Below are positions 18,312 through 27,439 of a stretch of 47,063 bases of DNA, one piece after another (positions within the stretch are counted from its first letter, which is position 1; every line of letters starts with the position of its first letter). The notes beneath the pieces are model-generated. The model was given only the letters and a program-made list of their open reading frames with translations, was not told the origin of the DNA and did no database searches. The translations under genes were made by a program, and so were the position numbers. The DNA is from Prevotella sp. (GTDB taxonomy: Bacteria; Bacteroidota; Bacteroidia; Bacteroidales; Bacteroidaceae), in the NCBI GenBank assembly GCA_022486815.1, contig JAKVJW010000022.1, positions 1 through 47,063 on the forward strand. Direction: 5' to 3'.

Positions 18312-20975
18312 ATGATGACAGCAAATGAGATCCGGGCTTCCTTCAAGAAATTCTTCGAATCTAAAGGACACGTTATCGTGCCATCAGCCCCTATGGTCAT
18401 CAAAGATGACCCAACTCTGATGTTTACGAATGCGGGGATGAACCAGTGGAAGGATATCATTCTGGGTACAAAGGATCCAGAGCCACGCCGCCGCTGTGAC
18501 TCACAGAAATGTCTTCGCGTAAGTGGCAAGCACAACGATCTTGAAGAGGTAGGTCATGATACTTACCATCACACCATGTTCGAGATGCTTGGCAACTGGA
18601 GTTTTGGTGACTATTTCAAAGAAGGTGCTATCGATTACGCCTGGGAATATCTTGTAAATATCCTTCACATGAATCCGGACAATCTCTATGTTACTGTATT
18701 TGAAGGAGATTCTAAAGAGGGTCTGGAACGGGATGGTGAAGCTGCCGGTTACTGGGCTAAGCACGTGTCCGCTGACCACATCATCAATGGTAATAAGCAT
18801 GACAATTTTTGGGAGATGGGAGACACAGGACCATGTGGCCCTTGCTCTGAAATTCATATAGATGAACGCTCTGCTGAAGAAAAGGCGAAAATACCAGGAA
18901 AAGACTTGGTCAACAAAGATAATCCACAGGTTATAGAGATCTGGAACATCGTATTCATGCAATATAACCGTAAAGCTGACAGCAGCTTAGAGCCTCTTCC
19001 TATGCATGTTATTGATACGGGTATGGGGTTTGAGCGCCTTGTCCGTATCCTGCAAGACAAACACTCTAATTACGATACAGACATATTCCAGCCGATTATT
19101 AAGGAAATAGAAAGTCTTTCTGACAAGAAATACGGATTTACTACCCCTTCAGGAAAAGACAGCGAAGGAACCACACAACAGGAAAAGGTGGATATAGCCT
19201 TCCGTGTGATAGCTGATCATGTACGTGCGGTAGCTTTCTCGATTGCCGATGGACAGTTACCTGGTAATGCCAAGGCCGGATATGTCATTCGACGTATTCT
19301 TCGCCGTGCCGTCCGTTACGCCTATACTTTCCTAGGGCAGAAAGAAGCCTTTATGTACAAGTTAGTTCCTATTCTTATTCAGGAAATGGGTGAAGTATAT
19401 CCGGAACTTCCTGCACAACAGGAATTGATCACTCGTGTCATAAAAGAAGAGGAGGATTCTTTTCTCCGCACCTTAGACAATGGCATTCAACTCCTTGACG
19501 GAGATATGGATGAGTTGAAAGCTCATGAGGAAACAGAATTAGATGGTGAAAGTGCTTTCCGTCTCTTCGACACCTATGGATTTCCTCTTGACCTGACAGA
19601 ATTGATTTGCCGTGAAAATGGCTATACTGTTGATGTCAAAGGCTTTAACGAGGAAATGGCTAAGCAGAAAGCCAGAGCACGCAATGCTGCTGCCGTCGAA
19701 AACGGAGACTGGGAAGTTCTATGCGAAGGAGTTCAACAGCAATTTGTCGGTTATGACTATAGTGAATATGAATGTCATATCATCCGTTATCGTAAAGTAA
19801 TTCAGAAAAAGAATACTTTCTATGAACTGATGCTTGACTACACACCATTTTATGGAGAAATGGGTGGTCAGGTAGGAGAATCCGGCACATTGGTCTCAGA
19901 TGATGAAACAGTTCAGATTCTGGACACAAAACGTGAAAATAATCAAAGTATTCATATTGTAAAAGACCTTCCCAAAAATCCTAGGGCAGTCTTTACAGCA
20001 TGTGTTGACTTGCAGAAGCGTAATGGTTCTGCAGCAAACCATAGTGCCACACACCTTCTTGATTATGCTCTCAAGCAAGTACTTGGAGAACATGTAGAGC
20101 AAAAAGGTTCTTTCGTAGATGACAAGACACTACGGTTTGATTTCTCACACTTTAAAAAGGTTTCTGACGAAGAACTCCGCAAGGTTGAGCATATCGTAAA
20201 TGATATGATTCGGCAGGATCTTCCGTTGGAGGAACATCGCAACACACCTATTGAAGAAGCTAAAAAACTTGGTGCCGTTGCTCTTTTCGGTGAGAAATAT
20301 GGAGACAAGGTGCGTATAGTCCGTTTCGGTCCAAGTTGTGAGTTCTGTGGAGGTATCCATGCCAAAAGCACTGGTCATATCGGATTTTTCAAGATTATCT
20401 CAGAAAGTAGTGTTGCAGCAGGTGTAAGACGTATAGAAGCACTTACTGGCAAAGCATGCGAAGAAGCCATCTACGCAATGGAAGATCATTACAAGGCAAT
20501 CCGCTCAATGTTCAACAATGCAAAAGATCTTGAAAACACCATAAAGAAGCATATCAGTGAACATAATGAGATGAAGAAGGACATAGAACAACTTCACGCC
20601 CAGGCCGTAAGTCGGCTGAAAGACGAGTTGATCAAGTCTGCTCAGGAAATCAAGGGAGTTACCGTCATTCATTCTATTGTCACTCTCAAGCCTGAAGAAG
20701 CTAAGGATTTAGTATTCCAAATCCGGACAGCAGTTCCTGAAAAACTCGTATGCGTTATTGGCAGTACGGGAGGAAATAAGCCTTTGCTAAGTGTAATCTT
20801 CAGTGATGATATGGTCAACGATCACAAATTGAATGCAGGAAAGATGATCCGTGAAGCTGCCAAACTCATTAAAGGCGGTGGAGGTGGACAGGCCTATTAT
20901 GCACAAGCTGGTGGCAAGGATTTAAATGGCCTTTCTGCTGCTGTTGACAAGATTATCAATTTGGCTAATCTATAA
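18312..20975 (+). CDS. alaS: Alanine--tRNA ligase
   Basis: This enzyme charges tRNA-Ala with alanine in the cytoplasm and edits mischarged Ser/Gly. The 887-residue length fits full-size bacterial AlaRS. The class II catalytic core is at the N terminus ([15 protein letters not shown], then GMGFERL for motif 3). The editing domain carries the zinc-site residues His577 and His581 (HSATH), Cys679 and His683 (CGGIH). The C-terminal DHHA1 domain ends with the glycine-rich [16 protein letters not shown]. All domains are present, with no truncation. ATG 18315 is an alternative start. It is monocistronic, with a strong terminator just downstream and a promoter overlapping that of merR. Confidence 0.98.
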   Translation: MMTANEIRASFKKFFESKGHVIVPSAPMVIKDDPTLMFTNAGMNQWKDIILGTKDPEPRRRCDSQKCLRVSGKHNDLEEVGHDTYHHTMFEMLGNWSFGDYFKEGAIDYAWEYLVNILHMNPDNLYVTVFEGDSKEGLERDGEAAGYWAKHVSADHIINGNKHDNFWEMGDTGPCGPCSEIHIDERSAEEKAKIPGKDLVNKDNPQVIEIWNIVFMQYNRKADSSLEPLPMHVIDTGMGFERLVRILQDKHSNYDTDIFQPIIKEIESLSDKKYGFTTPSGKDSEGTTQQEKVDIAFRVIADHVRAVAFSIADGQLPGNAKAGYVIRRILRRAVRYAYTFLGQKEAFMYKLVPILIQEMGEVYPELPAQQELITRVIKEEEDSFLRTLDNGIQLLDGDMDELKAHEETELDGESAFRLFDTYGFPLDLTELICRENGYTVDVKGFNEEMAKQKARARNAAAVENGDWEVLCEGVQQQFVGYDYSEYECHIIRYRKVIQKKNTFYELMLDYTPFYGEMGGQVGESGTLVSDDETVQILDTKRENNQSIHIVKDLPKNPRAVFTACVDLQKRNGSAANHSATHLLDYALKQVLGEHVEQKGSFVDDKTLRFDFSHFKKVSDEELRKVEHIVNDMIRQDLPLEEHRNTPIEEAKKLGAVALFGEKYGDKVRIVRFGPSCEFCGGIHAKSTGHIGFFKIISESSVAAGVRRIEALTGKACEEAIYAMEDHYKAIRSMFNNAKDLENTIKKHISEHNEMKKDIEQLHAQAVSRLKDELIKSAQEIKGVTVIHSIVTLKPEEAKDLVFQIRTAVPEKLVCVIGSTGGNKPLLSVIFSDDMVNDHKLNAGKMIREAAKLIKGGGGGQAYYAQAGGKDLNGLSAAVDKIINLANL

Positions 20976-20997
20976 TCCTTCTACATGCAGATACAAG

Positions 20998-21034
20998 AAA
21001 ACCGAACTTCACTAGATTGAAGTTCGGTTTTTTT
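20998..21034 (+). terminator. alaS intrinsic terminator
   Basis: Arms AAAACCGAACTTCA (20998-21011) and TGAAGTTCGGTTTT (21018-21031) give a perfect 14-bp stem with a 6-nt loop and continue into a T-run (to 21034). Confidence 0.9.
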
Positions 21035-21100
21035 CTAAATAGACTAAGCAAGTTCACTAAAAAGTCACTCTGACAGAATTCTACATGTCTCCTAAAACCA

Positions 21101-21817
21101 TTAATCCTTCAAAGAATACGTTATCGTAGTCACTACACGTACCTTCTTGATGTAAGGAGTATTGGAATCACGATCGTCAATCGAAAACTGTCCCTGATCT
21201 GCACTTATGATCTTATTCAATGTACTATGACTGTTTTTGGCAAATTGAGTTGCAGTCTTCTCAGCATTGGCTATCGCCTCTTCCATCAATTTCGGTTTTA
21301 ATTTTGCAAATGCCACATATTCATAAGAGACCGGATTATCATAATTATTTGAGATGATCGCTACCCCCTGTTTGAATAATTCCCCCTGTCTGGAGATGAG
21401 TTTACGAACCAACTTTACATTTCTGGATGTTACAGTAACTATTGAAGTAATATTATACCGATAAGGCATTTTATTAACATTGTACTGATTCGCATTCATA
21501 TCAATGACCTGCGGAGCATTAATACTGATTTCATCTGCTTTAATTCCATTCTGAAGCAAAAAGTTTTTAATGGTACGCTGTGAGGCAGCCATCTGATCAT
21601 ACAATGTCGAAAGATCATTTCCCAAGACCTTAGAAGGAATAGGCCAAGTCACTTTATCAGCCAATACTTCCTTCTCAGCAAGTCCTTTTACTGTAACCTT
21701 CCTGTCCTTGTTTGCAAAATCGTCAATTCCGCCTTTAATACAAAAGCCTAATACGACAATTCCGATAGCCGTAATGGTGGCACTTATTACACTCCTATAG
21801 AATATTCCGTTTTTCAT
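21101..21817 (-). CDS. SIMPL-domain (DUF541) membrane-anchored protein
   Basis: This 238-residue protein has a single N-terminal membrane helix (about 8-30) that anchors a periplasmic SIMPL domain. The domain shows the family pattern: an opening strand with VTVKGLAEKEVLADKVTWPI, a helix around LYDQMAASQRTIKNFL, and the C-terminal helix with LMEEAIANAEKTATQFAKNS followed by a final strand VRVVTTITYSLKD. SIMPL proteins are widespread envelope proteins of unclear function (E. coli YggE is linked to oxidative stress). No neighbouring gene suggests a specific partner. It is preceded on its own strand by sprT-like and helicase genes, but a 270-nt gap with its own candidate promoter suggests separate transcription. 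Confidence 0.85.
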   Translation of the reverse strand: MKNGIFYRSVISATITAIGIVVLGFCIKGGIDDFANKDRKVTVKGLAEKEVLADKVTWPIPSKVLGNDLSTLYDQMAASQRTIKNFLLQNGIKADEISINAPQVIDMNANQYNVNKMPYRYNITSIVTVTSRNVKLVRKLISRQGELFKQGVAIISNNYDNPVSYEYVAFAKLKPKLMEEAIANAEKTATQFAKNSHSTLNKIISADQGQFSIDDRDSNTPYIKKVRVVTTITYSLKD

Positions 21818-21964
21818 GTCAAAATATTTTATAAATTACACATATTATAACTGGATATGAACCATCAAAGAAGCCTTTCTGATTACGATACAAGCAATGT
21901 GATTATTCCTTTATGCCACTGCCACGATTTAAAGATTCGTTTGAGGTAAAAAATTCATCCTCAA

Positions 21965-21972
21965 CAAAGATA
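21965..21972 (-). promoter_or_regulatory. Candidate promoter of the SIMPL gene
   Basis: On the - strand TATCTTTG exactly fits the -7 consensus. It would give a leader of about 140 nt. A -33 partner is not evident. The rest of the 270-nt gap 21818-22087 holds nothing else recognisable. Confidence 0.4.
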
Positions 21973-22087
21973 AATAAAAATTTCTATAAACTATTCTGTT
22001 CTTCTGATTTTACAATAAAAATTGTATACACCTTCAATTTAAAAAGAAATAATCGTTCTAAATATATTTATTGGTTATAAAAAGTCT

Positions 22088-22792
22088 CTATCTCATCACT
22101 AAGGAGGAAACACCAGATTTTTTATTGAGATGGAATTCTTGCATACCAAGCAGGAGGCGCTGTAATTCTTCTTGGGTAAGACGGCGGCCACGAAGACTAT
22201 GGACCTGAGGATAGGCAGCAAACTCTTTCAACTCTGAGGTATACCAGACATGTTGGGCTACAGTTGGTTCCCCGACCAATTTTCTTTCAAGGACCCAGAC
22301 AAATTTGGGATTTACACGGGAGAGAAAATATTGTCCGGTTGTCAGTCGTAAAACAAGTATCAAATAAACTGATGATTTATTTTCCCTTGACGTATGTGCT
22401 TGCACCCAATCTGCAACTTTCCATCCTTTTGTAGAAGTTCTAACAGTAATTTTCCATCCATACTTTTGATTAAGTTCATCCATCTTCGTTTGAAAAAGAA
22501 TTCCATGTGAAGAAGTATCCAGTAATCCACGATAACCGATATCATAATGGATCATCTCATGCAGAAGTACGTTCTTTGCCTGCCACTCCGTCATATCATA
22601 ATAGGTGGTCAGCCGGATCTTGAAATCTGAAAACACCATTTTCCGAAGATGCCTGATCCGTTTAAAACTCATCGTACCAAGTTGGGTACGAGCTCGTGAC
22701 AGACCGAAATAGGGCTCAGGCAACAGTCCATTAAAATATTCCTGATTCAGAATATGAAAAGAATCTTTCATCCATTCTATAGAAACAATCAT
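22088..22792 (-). CDS. SprT-like zinc metalloprotein
   Basis: This 234-residue protein has a SprT-like metallopeptidase domain in its N-terminal half. The zinc-binding motif is HEMIH (His78, Glu79, His82), with a likely third ligand His96 in SSHG. The early segment LNQEYFNGLLPEPYFGLSRA matches the usual start of the domain. The C-terminal part (about 115-234) lacks an obvious zinc ribbon and is family-specific. SprT-like proteins resemble the protease domain of SPRTN, which cuts DNA-protein crosslinks, and the adjacent RecD-like helicase 77 nt upstream on the same strand makes a DNA-repair role attractive. That link is an inference from order only. Confidence 0.85.
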   Translation of the reverse strand: MIVSIEWMKDSFHILNQEYFNGLLPEPYFGLSRARTQLGTMSFKRIRHLRKMVFSDFKIRLTTYYDMTEWQAKNVLLHEMIHYDIGYRGLLDTSSHGILFQTKMDELNQKYGWKITVRTSTKGWKVADWVQAHTSRENKSSVYLILVLRLTTGQYFLSRVNPKFVWVLERKLVGEPTVAQHVWYTSELKEFAAYPQVHSLRGRRLTQEELQRLLLGMQEFHLNKKSGVSSLVMR

Positions 22793-22869
22793 CTTTATCG
22801 TTTAATAATTCATATTTTTCCGGTATAAGATTTTCCGTTTTTCCAACTTAGTTACATCATATCTTCTAC

Positions 22870-24393
22870 CTACTCTTTTTCTGTCTCTCCGTCTATTTGT
22901 GTTTTAGGCCAGTTAATCAGGTAAAGTTTTCCTGTAGCTCGGGTAATGGCAGTATACAACCAATGAAAGTAAGACGGAGAAAGCATCTCTTCGGTTATAT
23001 AGCCCTGATCTAAATAGACATGATTCCATTGACCGCCCTGAGCCTTATGACAGGTCACCGCGTATGCAAATTTGATTTGCAAGGCATTGAAGTAAATATC
23101 CCCACGCAATCGATTGATTCTGTCAGTCTTTCTTGGAATATCCGCATAGTCCTCCATAATCCGATCATAAAGTTGACCAACCTGATCACGGCTCAAAGCT
23201 GGAGAATCTGTCTGAAGACTATCCATAATTACCGTAGCAGATAACTCCTGATCATCATAATCGGGAAACCTCAGATTAACATCAATAAAATGAAATCCAT
23301 AAAGTTCACGGGAACGATATGCACGTTCCACTTCTGCCCGATCACCATTTGCAAGAAAATTCAAACGATTACTCCGCTCTTGATGACAGGATTGGTCTGG
23401 CTGCTGCGAATTCTCTTTCTTGTTCTGAGCCATCCAATAATAGTTATTTCTCACTATCATAATCTGGTCTCCTCCACATAGTTCATCTTCTATTCCCAAG
23501 ACCTGACTCCGAATCCCTTGATTATAAATATTCGCCCGTTTATTGCTTCTTGTAATGACTATTGTTTCATCCATTCCAACCTCAGAATAACTATCTGACA
23601 GTTGCTCTATAAGATCTTCACCGGAAAGTCGCACGACATCAGCAAATCCATCAAAATGAATTTTCGGAACTGTAAGTGCCCCGTAAACAGAAGCCTCTTT
23701 AAAAGAAAGTATTTCTTTCCGAATGTTCGAAGCGTTATAAAGAATGCCACTCCCCCTCTTCTGTCGCAGGACTTCATTCAAGTCACACTGAAACACTTTC
23801 AACCCATAGGACTGAATAATAGAAGTGCACAGCGCAGGAGCTTCATCTTCACCGATGGGAGGCAACTGAGCCTGATCACCAATGAGAATCAAACGATCAT
23901 GCTGGCCGGAATAAATATAATGAATCAAGTCATCCAAGAGACTTCCACTTCCAAATCCCTCTTCAAAAGATTTATTTCCTGTCTGGTCTGAGGCACGATA
24001 AACCATAGAAGCCTCATCAACCATAAAGAGGGTATGCTGATATAGATTATTTCCGAGATTAAAAGTCCCCAAAACACCCTTATAAGCTTGTTCCCGATAG
24101 ATACAACGATGAATCGTATAGGCTACATGGCCACTATTCACGGAAAAGACCTTGGCAGCACGACCCGTAGGAGCCAAAAGTACCACTCTCATTTTTAAAT
24201 CAAGCAAGGTACGCACCACCGCTCCGGCGATTGTCGTCTTTCCTGTTCCGGCACTTCCTCGAAAGATCATAACACTACGCGAGTCACGATCAGTCAGAAA
24301 TCGGGATAATGTCGTCAACGCCTGATCCTGTTCAGGAGTAGGAGTGAAATTGAAATGACGTAAAACTTGATGTTTAAGTTCACCTGTTATCAT
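22870..24393 (-). CDS. RecD-like superfamily 1B DNA helicase
   Basis: This 507-residue ATP-dependent helicase has Walker A GSAGTGKTT (46-54), motif Ia LLAPTGRAA (72-80), Walker B DEAS (126-129), the motif III region LIGDQAQLPPIGEDEAP, and the C-terminal UvrD-like part with TCHKAQGGQW (447-456) and YTAITRATGKL (480-490). It lacks RecBC partners nearby and is shorter than RecD2, so it belongs to the stand-alone AAA_30/UvrD_C_2 helicases common in Bacteroidetes. A small insertion (about 330-345, rich in K, E, N, Q) is a likely disordered loop. It probably forms a unit with the SprT-like gene downstream. It should act in DNA repair or recombination; no specific pathway is shown. Confidence 0.9.
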   Translation of the reverse strand: MITGELKHQVLRHFNFTPTPEQDQALTTLSRFLTDRDSRSVMIFRGSAGTGKTTIAGAVVRTLLDLKMRVVLLAPTGRAAKVFSVNSGHVAYTIHRCIYREQAYKGVLGTFNLGNNLYQHTLFMVDEASMVYRASDQTGNKSFEEGFGSGSLLDDLIHYIYSGQHDRLILIGDQAQLPPIGEDEAPALCTSIIQSYGLKVFQCDLNEVLRQKRGSGILYNASNIRKEILSFKEASVYGALTVPKIHFDGFADVVRLSGEDLIEQLSDSYSEVGMDETIVITRSNKRANIYNQGIRSQVLGIEDELCGGDQIMIVRNNYYWMAQNKKENSQQPDQSCHQERSNRLNFLANGDRAEVERAYRSRELYGFHFIDVNLRFPDYDDQELSATVIMDSLQTDSPALSRDQVGQLYDRIMEDYADIPRKTDRINRLRGDIYFNALQIKFAYAVTCHKAQGGQWNHVYLDQGYITEEMLSPSYFHWLYTAITRATGKLYLINWPKTQIDGETEKE

Positions 24394-24458
24394 GAATCAT
24401 TATCACCGGGGAAATACAGATTATTTTTAAGAACAAGCTGCAAATGAAAACTTTTTGT

Positions 24459-24480
24459 TATCTTTGCAATTGCAAATGTA
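24459..24480. promoter_or_regulatory. Overlapping divergent promoters of the helicase and DUF3822-rsmD units
   Basis: A + strand -7 element TATCTTTG (24459-24466) and a - strand element TACATTTG (complement of 24473-24480) face each other. Their TTTG ends lie in a perfect 14-bp palindrome TTTGCAATTGCAAA (24463-24476). The two promoters cannot both be fully occupied, so the units are probably expressed in competition or under a common palindrome-binding factor. The -33 partners are weak. Confidence 0.5.
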
Positions 24481-24538
24481 CAAAATCCTATCGGAATACG
24501 AAGGAATTTCTATAAGAATCTCACATTAGAATCAAGAC

Positions 24539-25360
24539 ATGCCGGAAACAGAACTTCATAACACTGTACGTAGACCGAGACTGACTTTTCGTATCAGTCA
24601 CGATTCACTGTCATTGTCTGTAGCTGACCCAACTCTTGAAAGCCAGCTTCATTACGAATCCTACCCTGTAAAAAATGGTATTTCCATAGCAGCTAACTTA
24701 CGTGAAGCCTTCAAGGATAATGATTTTTTACAAACAGGTTATGACCGTGCGATGGTAATCATTGATACGCTCAACCTCCTTATCCCAACGGAAGAGTTTA
24801 AAAAAGATGAGGTAGAAGCTCTTTATCATTACACCTTTACAGGACACGAAAATGATGTTATACTGACGAATGTCTTACCCTATTTGAATTGCGTTGTAGC
24901 TTTTTCCATAAATAAAGATTTGAAACTTGTCATAGATGATCACTTCAGTGATATACGCTTTCAACCCATCATGCAATCTATATGGGACCATCTACATGAA
25001 GCAAGTTTTACAGGAATGTTCAAAAAGCTCTATGGCTATTTCCATGATAAAAAACTGGAAATTATAGGCTATGACAAGAATCGGTTTAAGTTCTATAACA
25101 CATATCATATTAAACACTTCAAAGATGCTGCCTACTTTCTGCTCTATGTATGGAACCAACTTGAACTGGATGCTCAAAGGGATGAACTTCATATCTTAGG
25201 TGATATTCCTGATCGTGAGGCATTGACAAAGGAACTTAAAAGATTCTTGTGCAAAGTATATTATCTCAATCCATCTGCGATTTATAATCGGGCACCCATT
25301 GCTCAAATCAAAGAACTTCCTTTCGATTTATTGGCATACTATATCGACAAACGTATATGA
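24539..25360 (+). CDS. DUF3822 family protein
   Basis: This 273-residue cytoplasmic protein without signal or membrane segments matches the Bacteroidetes-specific DUF3822 family by context and features: it begins with a short polar stretch, then SISHDSLSLSVAD-like and YDRAMVIIDTLNLLIPTEEF segments reminiscent of an actin-like ATPase fold half. It includes LHILGDIPDREALTKELKRF near the C terminus. Its stop overlaps the start of rsmD by 4 nt (ATGA), so the two are translationally coupled, a pairing usual in the phylum. No biochemical role is established. A role linked to 16S rRNA methylation or ribosome assembly is only suggested by the coupling. Confidence 0.75.
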   Translation: MPETELHNTVRRPRLTFRISHDSLSLSVADPTLESQLHYESYPVKNGISIAANLREAFKDNDFLQTGYDRAMVIIDTLNLLIPTEEFKKDEVEALYHYTFTGHENDVILTNVLPYLNCVVAFSINKDLKLVIDDHFSDIRFQPIMQSIWDHLHEASFTGMFKKLYGYFHDKKLEIIGYDKNRFKFYNTYHIKHFKDAAYFLLYVWNQLELDAQRDELHILGDIPDREALTKELKRFLCKVYYLNPSAIYNRAPIAQIKELPFDLLAYYIDKRI

Positions 25361-25887
25361 GAATCATAACAGGAATCTATAAAGGACGGAGATTTAACAT
25401 TCCTCGGACATTCAAAGCTCGTCCAACGACAGATATGGCCAAAGAAAACATTTTCAATGTAATACGTGGATATCTCGATTTAGAAGGTACCATCGCACTT
25501 GATTTGTTTTCCGGAACAGGAAGTATATCCCTTGAACTGGCAAGTCGGGGATGTGATGAAGTAGTAAGTGTGGAAAGTAACCGTAATCACGCAAAGTTCA
25601 TATCACAATGCTTTGAAAATATTGATTGTGACAAAGATATCCTGATCCGGGGAGACGTATTCAAATTTATTCAACACAATCATCAGACCTTCGACTTCAT
25701 CTTTGCTGATCCTCCCTATGCATTGCCAGAACTGCCAACCATACCGGACTTGATCTTCGATCATAAAATGCTATCGGAAAATGGTGTTTTTATTATGGAA
25801 CATGGGAAAAAGCAAGACTTTTCCCAACATCCACATTTTAAAGAACACAGGAACTACGGAGCTGTCAATTTCTCTATCTTTAAATAA
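25357..25887 (+). CDS. rsmD: 16S rRNA (guanine966-N2)-methyltransferase
   Basis: This enzyme methylates G966 of 16S rRNA in the assembling 30S subunit using S-adenosylmethionine. The 176-residue product opens with the family-typical MRIITGIYKGRRF and PTTDMAKENIFN. It has the SAM-binding motif DLFSGTGSI (49-57), an acidic residue at the end of strand 2 in VESN, and the catalytic DPPY (118-121). The length matches RsmD. It is translationally coupled to DUF3822 upstream and converges with the cardiolipin synthase gene. No clear terminator is visible in the 64 nt between them. Confidence 0.93.
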   Translation: MRIITGIYKGRRFNIPRTFKARPTTDMAKENIFNVIRGYLDLEGTIALDLFSGTGSISLELASRGCDEVVSVESNRNHAKFISQCFENIDCDKDILIRGDVFKFIQHNHQTFDFIFADPPYALPELPTIPDLIFDHKMLSENGVFIMEHGKKQDFSQHPHFKEHRNYGAVNFSIFK

Positions 25888-25951
25888 ATCAGAATATTAG
25901 GCTTAAACTTTCTCTGCCTGTTCTATTTGTCTTCATGATATCCAGACAGAA

Positions 25952-27379
25952 CTACATTAAAGGAGAAAACAAGCGGAGCAAGCTTTCCCATAAACGATGG
26001 ATGAAGGGTTTATGAAGTATCTTATGATAGTAATCCTCCAGAAACACACTTTGTCTCTCATCATCAATATATACCTTCTTAATTCTTAAAGACATCTCTT
26101 TATCATAGAAAAAAGCATTTGCTTCAAAATCATCTTCAAAACTGCGGAAATCTACATTTGTACTACCTACTGTTGAAATATAGTCATCACTCACGAGCAA
26201 CTTCGAATGATTGAACCCTGCTTTATAAAGATAAACCTTCACTCCCGCTTCAACCGTTTCTTCAACATAAGAACGACTTGCCCAGTCTACAAGACGGGAA
26301 TCCCCCTTAAAAGGAATCATCAACCTGATATCTACACCAGCTAAGGCTGCTGTACGCATAGCAAACAGAATAGGTTCTGTAGGAAGAAAATAAGGAGACT
26401 CCATATAAACATAATGTCGAGCCTGCAAGATAATACGCACATAACCTTGCATGATTGCAGACCATGCATCAGTAGGACTGCTGGAAACGACTTGCATGAG
26501 GCAGTCGTTGCAGATAGAAGCATTGATAGGAGGATAATACTTACGATCCGTCAACAGAGTACGATCTACGAAATACCAATCAACAAGAAAATCGCGTTGA
26601 ATAGCATATACACCTCCCCCTTCTATCCTAAGATGAGTATCACGCCAGGACTGTTTTCCAAAGCCTTTGACATATCTCAATGCAATATTCATTCCCCCGA
26701 TAAATCCTACACGGCCATCAATGACAATAAGTTTACGATGATTCCGATAATTGGCCTTACTCGTAAAAGCAGGAAATTTTACGGGCATAAAAGCATGAAC
26801 ATCAATACCAGCATCTCGCATACGTTCAAAAAACTGGTTATGTGAACTCCAGGAACCCACATCGTCATAAATTATACGCACTTCTACGCCTTTCTGGGAT
26901 TTATCTATCAAAGCATCAGAGATAAGATAACCTAAGGCATCATCACAGAATATAAAGGAATCAATATGTATATGTTTCTGGGCCTTCCCTATTTCCTGCA
27001 AAAGAGCTGGGAAAAACTCATAGCCAGATGTATAGATCTCCACCAGATTATCTTTAAACGGCAAAGCCAGATTTTGCTTTGCAAAGAGTCTCATCAATGG
27101 CCTCTGACTCTCAGGAATATGTAAATTCTCCTGTTCAGCAAATTCAAGCATTGACCGCTTAGACAATTCATCAAGGCTTCTCTGACTCATCAGCCGTTGC
27201 TTCCTTATGTTCTGGCCGAAAAAGATATATAAAACAATTCCGATAACTGGCAAGAAAAAGAGTACCAGTAACCAAGCCATCGTTTTTGCCGGTTGCCGGT
27301 TATCCATAAGCACCGCTATCATCGTTGCAATAATAACGGTGATATAAACAACAAGAACTATCCAATGCACATATATCAT
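25952..27379 (-). CDS. cls: Cardiolipin synthase (phospholipase D type)
   Basis: This inner-membrane enzyme condenses two phosphatidylglycerol molecules into cardiolipin and glycerol. The 475-residue product has two N-terminal membrane helices (about 4-25 and 34-54) and two HKD motifs: His214/Lys216/Asp221 in HRKLIVIDG and His391/Lys393/Asp398 in HSKLLVSDD. Each is followed by the expected GG.N or GSTN segment. Both active-site halves are intact. It lies 60 nt after the large protein of unknown function on the same strand and may be the last gene of a dnaG-led unit. Confidence 0.93.
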   Translation of the reverse strand: MIYVHWIVLVVYITVIIATMIAVLMDNRQPAKTMAWLLVLFFLPVIGIVLYIFFGQNIRKQRLMSQRSLDELSKRSMLEFAEQENLHIPESQRPLMRLFAKQNLALPFKDNLVEIYTSGYEFFPALLQEIGKAQKHIHIDSFIFCDDALGYLISDALIDKSQKGVEVRIIYDDVGSWSSHNQFFERMRDAGIDVHAFMPVKFPAFTSKANYRNHRKLIVIDGRVGFIGGMNIALRYVKGFGKQSWRDTHLRIEGGGVYAIQRDFLVDWYFVDRTLLTDRKYYPPINASICNDCLMQVVSSSPTDAWSAIMQGYVRIILQARHYVYMESPYFLPTEPILFAMRTAALAGVDIRLMIPFKGDSRLVDWASRSYVEETVEAGVKVYLYKAGFNHSKLLVSDDYISTVGSTNVDFRSFEDDFEANAFFYDKEMSLRIKKVYIDDERQSVFLEDYYHKILHKPFIHRLWESLLRLFSPLM

Positions 27380-27439
27380 ACTCGCTTTCCACGAAATTTA
27401 AAGAATAACGCCGAATGGTCAAGTCCGGTGTACTCCGTA

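Noticed and set aside
18501..18962. 153-codon - strand frame opposite alaS
   Set aside because: Antisense to the catalytic core of alaS; low-complexity hydrophobic product without a plausible start.
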